Assembly (NCBI RefSeq): GCF_018139145.2
Contig: NC_059500.1
Span: forward strand, 19,530,101 to 19,594,100
DNA length: 64,000 nt
Direction of reading: 5' to 3'
Source of the DNA: Gymnogyps californianus
Lineage: Eukaryota; Chordata; Aves; Accipitriformes; Cathartidae
The notes under the pieces were generated by a model. It was not told where the DNA came from, searched no databases, and saw only the letters and a program-made list of their open reading frames with translations. A program made the translations under genes and the position numbers. The number at the start of each line of letters is the position of its first letter. Position 1 is the first letter of the stretch. Positions 10,947 through 22,900 of the stretch are shown piece after piece.

Positions 10947-13900
10947 GTAAGTACAAGTCTTATGTTATTTGTTCAAGTTGAGACAATCTTAGATATCTCA
11001 ATCCTGATATAACAAACCACACTATTGTTAGAAGCCACACTCCTTTTAACTCATATATAGGAATGTTTAAATAGGTTGAATCTGGAATAAAATAAGGTGT
11101 TTTGTAAGGGAAATCTCTAATAAGCTTGGAAGGAAAACTTGATTTCTCTCCTTCAGGTAGTAAAAATTACTTGCAAATCAAATTAATAAATGAGTTTTAT
11201 TTATGGGTTGCTTATCTACTCTGTTATCTTGAATGAGTTATATGTGCTCTAATGCTAGTCTTAGACACCAAAATCATAAGTTTACCTTTTTTTTAATTGA
11301 ATGTATTTCCATTGTAAAAAAACTCCTGCCACTCTCACCTCTGAATTGCTCCTTTTTCATGTAAGTTCTTGCTCTGCCCTTTTCACCAGCAGCCATCTCC
11401 AAATACAGCAAGATTTTATCAATAGGTGTGATGTAGCTACCTGTGACATGGTAACGTATAGAAAGAGGCAGAAAGACTTACAGGGATTCATAGACAGCAC
11501 TGATCCTTAGTGTCACAACTGAAACAACTGCAGCTGTAATTGCAAGCAAAAATGCTGTTCGTCTACATTGTTAGTGGTTCTTATGGGAAGCACTGGTACA
11601 GTATATTCTATTGCTCATAATAATACTCCTACTGCCAGTGTTTCTGCTTTTTGTGTAGTAGAGTTGCTAATATGTTGAATGTCTGATTAACAATGGACTT
11701 GAATACATAAATTAAATCCACTATGAGAAAATTTATTAGTTCAATTTTCAGATCAAAGAAAGTGTGCCACCATCTCCGTCCATGTTTTTCATAATTTTAT
11801 AGTTTTATTTCTTTTTTTTTTTACAAAGGGCCTGGTTTTTCCTTTAGCATTTGGTACTCTTGATTCATTTTAAAACATTCCAGATGCTTTATTCGCAGAC
11901 AGATTCCTTTTGGAGAGGATTTTTTTTTACCTATTGTAATGTTGAATTTTTATTAAAGAGGAATATGGCAAATGCCCAAAATATTACAAGACAATGAGCC
12001 AATCTTGAGCGAATACCTTATTCTGGGCAACTTTCTTTTTATTACTGTTATATGCTAGATCATGTCCTGGTATCTGTTTCTATACTCAGTTTTGTAAAAC
12101 TGTAAAACATAATAGATGTAACCTCTCCATGTCTCTCCCACTGTGGCTGTTGCTGCATACTGGTGGGTTAGGTTACTCACTTTTCCGCTGAACAGCTCAG
12201 GCTGCCTGTTTTAATAGGCTGTTCTTTCATTGGACGCTGAACCTTGAATAAAAAACCAGCACAAATTATAGAGGTAGCAGTTTTACTCCCTGCTTTAGCA
12301 GGTAAGAGAACACAGGATGTGTTGCCAGAATCCAGATTAACAAGAGAATTCATGGTTATTCTAGTGCTCTACTCATATCTCACCATATACAATTTAGAGA
12401 TACATGACCTTCACATTATATCATTAGCCTGCCATGGAAAGAGCAGCTGCACAGCATCAGTGTTAGCAATTTATATTGTTCCTGTTAGCCCTCTGGTTCT
12501 AATCCAGTGTAGAAAAGCACTGACTAAAAATAATGGCAGCAAGAAGGCTGTTAAAATGATCATTTATAAATGTACCTGAGTTAGAAAGCCACTGTGTATA
12601 GTCCAGGCCCTTGTAGACCATTTCAGCCAAAATGACCAAAATGTAATAGACATCAAAAATAGACAGGAATTTGTTTTAAAAAGCAAACAGATATGTAAGT
12701 GGTTTGGGTTTCTTTTTTTTTTGGTTTACATTGCATTTGTACATAAGAAAATGAAACTACATTTCTGCAATATCATAGACTCATAGAATGGTTTTGGTTG
12801 GAAGGGACCTTCAAAGGTCAGCTAGTTCCAACTCCCCTGCCATGGGCAGGGACATCTTTCACTAGATCAGGTTGCTCAAAGCTCTGCTGTGGTGGGTTGA
12901 CCTTGGCTGGCCACCAGGTGCCCACCAAGCTGCTCTATCACTCCCCCTCCATCAACAAGATGGGGAGAACAATAAGACAAAAAGCTTGTGGGTCAAGGAC
13001 AGGGAGATCACTCATCAGTTACCATCACGGGCAAAAAAGACTTGACTTGGGGATATTAATTTAATTTATTGCCAATCAAACAACATAGGATAATGAGAAA
13101 CAAGAACAAATCTAAAAACACCTTCCCCCCACCCCTCCCTTCTTCCCAGGCTCAACTTCACTCCTGACTTCTCTGCCTCCCCACCCCGATAAGCACAGGG
13201 GGACAGGGGAAATGGGGATTGCATTCAGTGCATCACACGTTGTCTCTGCCACTCCTTCCTCCTCACGCTGTTCCTCTGCTCCAGCGTGGGGTCCCACCCA
13301 TGGCAGACAGTCCTCCATGAACTTCTCCAATGTGGGTCCTTCCCATGGGCTGCAGTTCTTCTTGAACTGCTGCAGCGTGGGTCCTTTCAATGGGCTGCAG
13401 AGTGGATATCTGCTCCACCATGGTCTTCTCCATGGGCTGCAGGGGAACCTCTACTCCAATGCCTGGAGCATCTTGTCCCCCTCCTTCTTCACTGACCTTG
13501 GTGTCTGCACAGTTGTTTCTCTCACATTTTCTCACTCCTCTCTCCCAGCTGCTGTTGTGCGGTGTTTTTTACCCTTCCTTAAATATGTTATCTCAGAGGC
13601 GCTGCCAGCATCGCTGTTGGGCTCAGCTTTGGCCAGCGGCAGATCCATCTTGCAGCCAGCTGGAACTGGCTCTGTCCCACCTGGGGGCAGCCCCTGGTGT
13701 CTTCTCACAGAAGCCACCTCTGCAGGCTCCCCTGCTAGTTTGCCATGTGAACCCAATACAATCATCAATGATGGGCATCCACCACTTCTCTAGGCAACCT
13801 GTTCCAGTGTCTCACCACCCTCAATGTAAAAAATTTCTTCCTTATATTCAGTCTGAATTGACCCTCTTTCAGTTGCCCCTTGTCCTGTCACTACAGGCCC

Positions 13901-16900
13901 TGGTATACAGTATTTCTCTATGTTTCTTATAAGCCCAATTTATATATTGAAAGGCCATAAGAAGGTCTCCCTGCAGCTTTCTCTTCTCCAGGATGGACAA
14001 CCCCAACTCTCTCAGCCTTCCTCATAGCAGAGATGTTCCAGCCCTCTGACTGTTTCCATGGCCCTCCTCTGGACCCACTCAACAGGTCCATGTCTTTCTT
14101 GTATTGGGGTCCCAGAGCTGGATGCAGCACTCTGAGTGGGATCTCCCAAGAGCGGAGTTGGGGAGAATCACCTTCCTCACCCTGCTGGCCATACTTCTTT
14201 TTGTGCAGCCCAGGATACAACTGGCTTTCTGGTCTGCAAGTACATGTTGCCAGCTTATGTCCAATTTTTCATCCACCAGTATCCCCAAGTCCTTCTCTGC
14301 AGGGCTGCTCTCAGTTCCCCAGTCTGTATTGATACTGGTGGTTGCCCTGACCTAGGTGCAGTATCTTGGCCTTGTTGAACTTCATGAGGTTTGCATGAGG
14401 CCCACTCCTCAAGCCTGTTAAGGTCCCTCTGGATGGCATCCCTTCCCTCAAGTGAATCAACTGCACCACTCAGCTTGGTGTCATGTGAAAACTTTCTGAG
14501 GGTGCATTCAATCCCACTGTCTATGTCATTGATGAAGGTATTAAATAGTATTAGTTCCAGTATGCATCCTTGAGGGACACCATTCATTACTGATTTCCAC
14601 TTGGAGATTGAGCCGTTGACTGTAGCTCGTTGGTCATGGCCAATTCCTTATCCATCTAACCATCCATCCATCAAACCCATATCTCTCCAAATTAGAGGCA
14701 AGGATGTTGTGTAGGACTGTGCCAAAGGCGTTACAGAAGTTGAAGTAGATAACATCCGTAGCTCTTGTCACTCCATCATAGAAGGCTACTAGATTAGTCA
14801 GGCACGATTTGCCCTTTGTGAAGCCATGTTGACTGTCTCTAATCACCTCTCGGTCATCCATATGTTTCAACATAACTTCCAGGAGGATCTGTTCCACGGT
14901 CTTACTGGGCACTGAGGTGAGGCTGACTGGTTGGCAGTTCCCAGGGTCCTCCTTTTTACCCTTGTCAAAAATGGATGTGATATTCACTTTTCTCCAGTCA
15001 CTGGAGGCTTGACCTGACTGCCATGATTTTTCAAATATGATTGAGAGTGGCTTAGCAACTACATCTACCAATTCCCTCAGGGCTCTGGAATGCAAATACG
15101 ATGCTCATTTTGCAAAGTAAGATGGTACTATTCCAGATCCACCTGGTATAGTATATTCGAGTGTAGTTTAGACAGCAGAATATGTTTCTGGGACTCTTGT
15201 TTACATTAAACAAAAATAATATTCTGTTTGCAATGATGTTAAGCAACCAAGCTGAATATTTTCTTTTATTTCTTCATTAATAACTAGTCACAGAAAGGAA
15301 GAAAAAAAAATTACAACCTTTAAGTTGCATTAGATGATAGATACACTATTAAAAGTATGTTTTAAACTTTCTCCTTTTTTCCATTAGTACTCTTGATTTT
15401 GCCCATAAATTTATTCTGTCTTGTAACTTGTATGCTATTGTTATGGTTACCTGAAGGTTTCCTAATCCTTTAATTAAAATGCAGAATTTCTATTGCACTG
15501 GCAAATTGTGCAGATTGAAGCTATTTTATTTCTTGGTTTAGAGAAATAATAACAAATGACCTAGTCATAACCAGAGCTCCTGGTGCTAGATATTTGTAAA
15601 CTGTTTGGAGTTGAGTGTATAGATTATTGCTCAGATCATTCAAATAGCTCTGTAAGAATAAAAGCCTGGCTTTGTGGTGCTAGTGCAGGACTGGGCCTAA
15701 TTTGAAAGTTTGTGAAATGTGAGCGCAGTAAGTGAATTCAAACATAATTAAGCAGCTGTTGAATTATCAAGTATTTTGAAACAGCTTAAAAAACTTCTTC
15801 ATGTCAATCCTCACCTGGCAGGGCAGATGTAAACTATGTATGGTCAGGAGTATGGCTGATCTCCTGGGCTCCCATTTACTCAGCACGGGGCACCTCCTGA
15901 GCCTGCTGTCGCCCTTCCTTGGCCATGGAAAGAGCTGGGTCACCCCTCAGGCTCACACAGGCGTACAGGCGACACACAGCCAGACTCTGCCTACCCAGCG
16001 ACCAGGACTTCAGGGCTCAGCATGGAGGATCCTACGTAGCTGTGCAGGCACAGTCACTGACTGCAGCGGGTTGATTTATTTCCCATCCAGCTGATGAACT
16101 TATTGATAATTCTCTTTTTTTTTTCCTGTCTCCCTTTTCAGAATGAAACAAAATGCAGATGGCCACTAAAATGTTCATAGAAAGTGTTAGATTCAGACAG
16201 ACACTTTGTACCTTTAACAGTGTTAGTGTCTATATAGGTGTCCTTTAAAGTTAAAGAGAACAATAACATATGAAGTGTCCATATAAGATGCTATAAACAA
16301 TACATAGCACAAATAACCTAACCAGTACTCCAAAGATGCTGATCACAGCCATTAAGTAAGAAGTTTGTTTTGGGGAGGTGTTATTTCTCACACGCACTGT
16401 GCCAGCCTAATCTCTTTCCTCCACTTTTTTGCTCTGGAGCTGCTTAAATTGACACTACGATTGAAAAAAATCTTCCTGCAACCTCAGGCCAAGTATTGTT
16501 GCTTTACTTGTTCTCAATGTAGCTTGCTACTCCCAAATAAATGTCTAGGAAAAAGGGTGGTGTTGCACAGTTATAAATGATTAAGCAAATGTAATATAAA
16601 GGTATTAATTTCATGGGGTTTTAATATTAATGAAACAGTTTATTTTCCACTATAGCAAATAAACTGAAATGAGACTGTTAAATCACTTACAGTAATAATA
16701 AAACCTGGAAACACATTAGCTGTAATGAAGGAAGGCGTCTGTTTTCTCTATCTAAATGAAAACAAGGAGCTGTGCATTTAGGAGCAGGACACAGTCACTG
16801 GTGTGTTGATCCAGCGGAGGTGAATTTTTTGAGTTTTGATACTGACTGCAGTTGCAGCAGGACATGGTCCTTAGTGTTTTGAGGGTGTCATGTTTCTGAT

Positions 16901-19900
16901 GACATGGTCTGAGAGTCACACTACGTGTCCAACTTTGCTTTTTCACTCCATTTCAGGAGACATTAAAGGTATTCTCCACAACAGAATGTTAAAAAGTAAC
17001 TTTCATTTTTTAATTTACATTTTTTTACTATTTTGTATATATATTTCTATGCTACTACTCATGATCCAGTATTTCTTCTTTCTGATGCTTCTCAGACACA
17101 AGTGAGTCTGCAAGTGGCAGACAAGTGGCACAGCACAGAACAGCCTTACGAGAGACTGAAGGTTTTTTTTCTCATGTGTTGGGTTTAAAATTAATTGCAT
17201 TAAAATTTGAGAACCATGTGAAATTTAAAAGGTTAACAATTGCATTAATTCAAATTCTGTAGCACAGTTTTACATAATGAACAAATGTTTTGTATGATAA
17301 CAGAGGTTCCATTTTCCCCTGAATTAATAGTGTCTGTTGAAGAAAATTGGGAATATCTTGCATTTGCATGGAATACTTGTTACTGCTTCTTGTCTCTTAT
17401 TTGCTGTTGGTACTGTTCTTCCATCTTACAAAGTTGTTAAGGGGTTTACTGAAATTCACTATTTCAGGTTGGACATAGGCATGTCTTCAATGCAGAAAAA
17501 GAACCTAAACCTCAGACAGCAGTCAAAAATGCCATTACAAGCATTATCCTGGGAAGAAGCCCTTAGTTTTGTTACTGAATTTCACCATCAACCACAACAT
17601 ACTTTGATTAAATACCAAAGATCACAGTAAGCATTGACTAACAAAGCAACCTGATGTGCTTAGCTCTCACATTGTCACTTATGCCTTTGGGCATGGCCCT
17701 CAACCCTGGTTGACTTGGTTACTCTAATGGTGAAATGTGAGAAATGGTGTTTAGTTTTGTATGTAAAACAACTTAAAATTACTGAATGAAAAGTGGGAAA
17801 TCGTTAACTTTAAATGCCATTGAATAAGCGTTAAGTCTAAAATTCTGTTCCCAGGAAGAATTGCAATCTCAACCTCTTTTGCTGTCCCTCTGTGATACCA
17901 CTAGTAACCTTGAAATTTTTGGTTGAAGAAAAACTAACAAACATTACTGATGATCAGAGCTGGAGCTAGAGTATGAGAGAAAGTAGTTCTAGAGGGAAGA
18001 GCTGGCAATGGATTGTGCTTATGGCTTCCTGAACCAAAAGCCAGTTCTCCACATCTTGACCACAAAATACAGATGGCAGAAATGTAAATGCGCAGAAGTC
18101 TTTTTGAGGACAGAGGTGAGTGGGAGGAAATCTGTTAATGAAATCAAACCAATATGATTAAAATGCGTAATCAAATTTATAACATTTAACAGATTTTTGG
18201 TGGTGGGAGATGGTAACTGAATACATTTTAGTGCAGTGTTGAAACAGAAAGAAAATCTGTTCTTCCAGGAAGAACAGGAAAAAAGACAAAAAGAAAAATG
18301 GCTTTCTGTTTTTGAGGTTGCCTGACAAAACACATAGCAATGGAATACAAAAGGCCTCATTCTAATTGAATTACAAACTGTGTAATAGTTTAAACTGCAC
18401 CAGCTGGTCTTATGAAGCTACCATATTCCTTGGAGACATGGTCCTTGGATTCTCTTAAGAATCTTACTAGACCAGTTCAACATTGCCTTCTGAGTCTTTG
18501 TGCTGAAATAGCAAGATGTATAGCTTAACAGCTCAATCTTTATTAAACAATAACTAGAGTGAAGGACAGCACATGGTGTTTGTGCATGTGTGTGTTTAAC
18601 TTGTATTAATTTGTATTTAGTAGCATCTTTCTCCCTGTCTCTGTTCTTCTGCTCTTTGTTGCTTTAGACTGTCGCATCCTGGAGCAGTCACAGCCTTATA
18701 GACAACCCCTTGTTTAATGGAGATTGGAGTGACTGGATAGTTCTGTGGAGTGCTGCTACATGTTTTAATTAATAAGTTCAGTGTTGATCCTGGGAATACT
18801 TATGAGAGATTCTTGTTGTAGTTGAGGTTTCTCAATACATCCCTGAATCAGGTCAGCAAGGGAAAAAGTAAGGCATGGAAGGTTTTTGAGGCTTAATAAA
18901 GTAACTACAATCAATTGAGCAACAGTCTTAAACTTGCACCAGAGAAGTAAATTACTTCTGCAATTGGTCACATGAGGTTGACTTTAGATTATTTTGAAGT
19001 AGATTGCCAGCTATGCATTAGAAGCACATCAAACTTTGAATGATGAACTGTCAGCAAAAACCAGGACAATGTATGACCATTTCTTTTTTGTGTGGAAAGC
19101 TCGTGGTTTTATATGTAGTTGTTTTGCTTCATTGGTCAATAGCACACCAGCTAAAATTATTGGTTTCTTTGAAAACATATGGTGTTTATATATTCTTTAA
19201 AAATTTTCAGTTGTGCTATTCCTAAATGCTTTTTTCTGTTTTAGTTTCCAAAATACTGTTTTTAATAGGTTTTTTTTATATTAGCAAAGCCATTGATCTT
19301 TCACAGACATAATGATTTTCATTTGTTTGAGTGAAGATTCCTGTAACATTTAAGCATTTGATTAAGGAAGGCTTGCTATTAAGTGACTTAATTTCTGTAT
19401 GTCAGAATGTGTAGTTTTATAACACTGGATCATGTGTCTTACCAAGGGTATTCCACAAGTTTATAAGAAAAAGATTTCTGTTTAGTAAGATACATGTCAT
19501 CCCTGTTTTTTTCCTTTTTAATGCTGAATTCAGAGAATAGCATACTGATTAATATCAGACGTATCCTGTCAAATCAAAGTAATGCAAGTTTGCTTTAATA
19601 AAACCTAGGTTAGAGAAATGAGCCTGTCATCTGATATGTGTATGTAGATGCATCCCTCTGTGAAATCAGATCTGTACAGTGCAAATATCCTGCATTACTT
19701 TTACATATTTGTTTGTGAAAGCTTGAATTCTAATTTTTAAGCATGAAGTATCTTGCAGTATAATCACGATAATAAATGCCCAGGTGGGCAAAGAGAGACC
19801 CTTGACGTTTACTGTGAAGCCTAGATCTGTTCTCATCTTTGATGTATCTTGCATCCCATGGAAAGGATGGATGTATAAAATATGTTTGTGACTTGAATAA

Positions 19901-22900
19901 TGGTGATCTGCAGGAAGGAGAAATCTGAGGTGGGGAGACACTTTGCTGTAGCTTTGAAAGTCTGTTTGATATCCCTCAAGGTGGGACACAAAAGCAGATG
20001 CCATCTGCTTTTCTCATGCAACCTGAGAAGACCATCAGACTGCCAGAAGTACCCTTGGGTTGGTAGATTTAGGCTGTGCCCATGACATCAGGACCTCTTG
20101 AAAGTCTTTTTATCTTTTTAAATTAATTGCTTCATATACATTTTTTCCTTTTTTACAGTATTCTGTAACTTCTCTCAAGACCATCCCAGAATTATGTAGA
20201 AGGTGTGATTCACAAAATGAAGACAGATCAGGTACGATGCCCACTTCTGTCCACTCATCATTTTCTAGGCTGCTTTTTATCGTGTACAACTTGGCAACAA
20301 TAGCTTCTTGGCAGTGTTCTGTTGTTTTGTTTTCTCTCATTTTTGTACAGCTTTCTGGAAACATGGCTTTTTTTTTTCAACAGATGTTAGTTCATTAGAA
20401 GGGAAAAAAGTTCCAAAAAAGGATTTGGCTGTATACAGATAAATGTACGGCTTCATCTCAGCAGCTCCAAACCACATTATATGCAACAATTTACTTGAAA
20501 ACCCGAGAAACCATTGGTGACAAGACGTAATAATGTAGGCGCCAATGAAAAAATGTTGGATACATTTACTACCCATATGGCCACGACCAGTTTGAGGGAT
20601 GATGTTTTGCCAGAGTCTGAAACTGTATCAAGGATGCTACATGATAGAATCTACTCTGAGGCATACTGTAATAGTTAAGATTAAAGCTGTGTTTTTTAGT
20701 TTAATAGTGTAAACTAAATGAAGAATCATGGCATATAGATGAGAACCAGCTGGAGACCTTCTCCCTACCCCCCTGACAAAAAGTGCGTTCAGTGTTGTTT
20801 TTCACTCTGTAAATCAGATTAATCCGCTTTTGTTTTTCTCTTCCTGATGGAGGAGAAATTAATTGGTGAGAGGAGCATTTTTGTTGAGCTATGAAAAGTT
20901 TATTGTGCTTTCTGATGTTTTAATTGAACTTTCGTTAATGTTATTTCGTCAAATGCTTTTAGAACAGAAATGGGAGACCTGCAATTTGTGGGATGATGGA
21001 AGGCTTTAAGAACTGTGCTGTACTTTGGCAACTCGTATTTCTATATTTCCTTTCAGAGAGTTGTAAATTTCCGAGGTGCGTAACTAAGTCGAAACTTTCT
21101 GAGAGCTGCGTCTTCTACCAGAGTCATTAAAAGCCAGGTCATCATGGCCATATGCCACTGCCCTTGGCAATAAAGGGAAGCAAAGCTGTCCTTACCATAC
21201 CGGCTTGCCATGTTACTGCCCGCACAGGGCACAGCGGTGATTGCGCATGCGGTATTACCTGCTGCAAGCAGAAGCAGGGTAGAAGTGGAAAGGGAGAGGA
21301 CCCCTGATTCACCCCCTTCAACTTGCCCTATCTCATTCTACACCAATCTTCCCTCTGTCCTCCCCCATCCTCCACCATCCTCCCCTCCATATTCCCCCCA
21401 TCCTCCCCATCCTCCCCCATTACACCCTTCCATCCTTGCCCTGCCTCACCCCCATCCCTTTTCTTCTCTCTTCTTCCTACCTTCTTACGCCTTCTTCCCC
21501 TTTCCTCATCCCTTTCTTCCTCCCTTCTTCCCCTTTTGTCCCTTCTCCTTCCCCCTTCTTCCTCTCTCCTTCCCTCCTTCTTACCCATTCTTACCCTCAT
21601 TCTCCCCACTCTCCCCATTCTCCCATTCTCACCTCATTTCTCCCCACCATTCTTCCCCCCATTCTTCCCTCATTTCACCTCCTTCCTTCCCTCCTCATTC
21701 CGTTTCTCCCCCACTTCTTCCCCCTTCTACTCCTCATTCTTCTGTGCCATTCTCCTTACCATTCATCCCCTCGTTCCTCCCCACATTCCTCCCACCATTC
21801 TTCCCCCCATTCCTCCTCCCGTTCTTCTTTCCCTGTTCTCCCCACCATTCACTCTGCCATTCTCCCAACTGTTTTCCCATCTGTTCTCCCTACCATTCCT
21901 CCCCATCATTCTTCATCCCCATTCTCCCCAATGTTCACCCCACCGTTCTTTCCCCCCATTTCCCCAGAGCTTACCTCTTCTTCCCCCACATTCTTCCCTC
22001 CCCACTCTTTCCCACCATTCTTCCCCATGTCTTTCCTGTTTTTCCCGTCTTCCCTCCAGTCTTCCCCCCAAGTCTTTCCCAAATATTCTTCCCACCATTC
22101 TTCTAGACCCTTCTTCCTCCCATTCTTCTCACCATTCTCCTCCTCACAATTTACTGCCCCCATTGTTGCCCCCTTCACTCCCCACCCAGTACCCCCTTCA
22201 TCTCTTCCACGTCGCCCTCCCCCCCATTTTCTCCCTACTGCCATTTCCTCCTCTTTCTCTGCCTGTCAGTATTAGCAGCTGATGATGTGGTGGCAGGGCA
22301 TTATGTCATCTTGTCATAAGAAGAGTTAAAGCCACTCATTCAGTCAAGCTGCTCCAAGAGCAAAGTGAACCAGAGAAGAAGAGCAAGAATAGCCCCTAAG
22401 ACATATTGTACTGGGTGGTTTGTTCATGAGGACTGCTCAGCCACAGTGGCAGTATCTGTTTTCAGGAAGAAGAGTATATTCTTTCAAAAATTCAGATAGT
22501 AGTCTTAAAGTAAAATGCAGTTGAATAGCAAGGATGAAGCACTGGTTATGAGCTCCTCCGTAAGATTGTGGGATATTGACAACTTATTGTGTAGCTCTGT
22601 TGTTTCATGGTCGCCTCTGCCGTCAGACATTTTTTGATGATGATTTTAATTACATCTGCACTCATCTATTGCCTTCAAAAGGGGTTGACAGAAGCAAGTA
22701 CAGGCACTGCTGGAAGACAGTAGTAGCACCGGGGAGTCTGCCAGTGCAAGTTAATTCACAGCTTTGTTTAAAAGTCTTGAGTCAAAAAAGAGGTCTTTAG
22801 CACTGATAATAGTATTGGCAAACTGGAGACAGTACTAAAATCTATTTTTTCTCTCTACTTATCACTTACCAGATTTGGTGAATTGGAAATAGTACTAAAA

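Larger units (their letters stand above)
10947..20158. other. SNCAIP: SNCAIP intron between exons 2 and 3
   Basis: About 9.2 kb. It contains a CR1 split by an LTR (12772-15098). A relatively GC-rich 250-bp segment at about 15815-16060 matches nothing I recognise. The rest is AT-rich, with T-runs near 11811 and 12713. ORFs such as 12244-12579 (+) and 19666-20004 (-) show no recognisable protein features. Confidence 0.85.

Noticed and set aside
13212..13932. 193- and 180-codon ORFs
   Set aside because: They run through LTR copy B and out into CR1 3' sequence; no protein feature.
14255..15095. Functional CR1 reverse transcriptase
   Set aside because: The frame is broken, the first open segment starts without a normal ATG, the 5' half is absent and the catalytic box is changed; annotated as a decayed LINE instead.
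19666..20004. 112-codon minus-strand ORF just upstream of exon 3
   Set aside because: No domain, no splice or promoter context, and it overlaps another frame (19833-20021).
21210..22282. Long Pro/Ser/Phe-rich ORFs of ~280-320 codons on + and Glu/Gly/Arg-rich ORFs on -
   Set aside because: They are open in all three + frames at once because the tract is C/T-rich with few stop codons. There is no domain, and irregular slippage-type repeats explain them.
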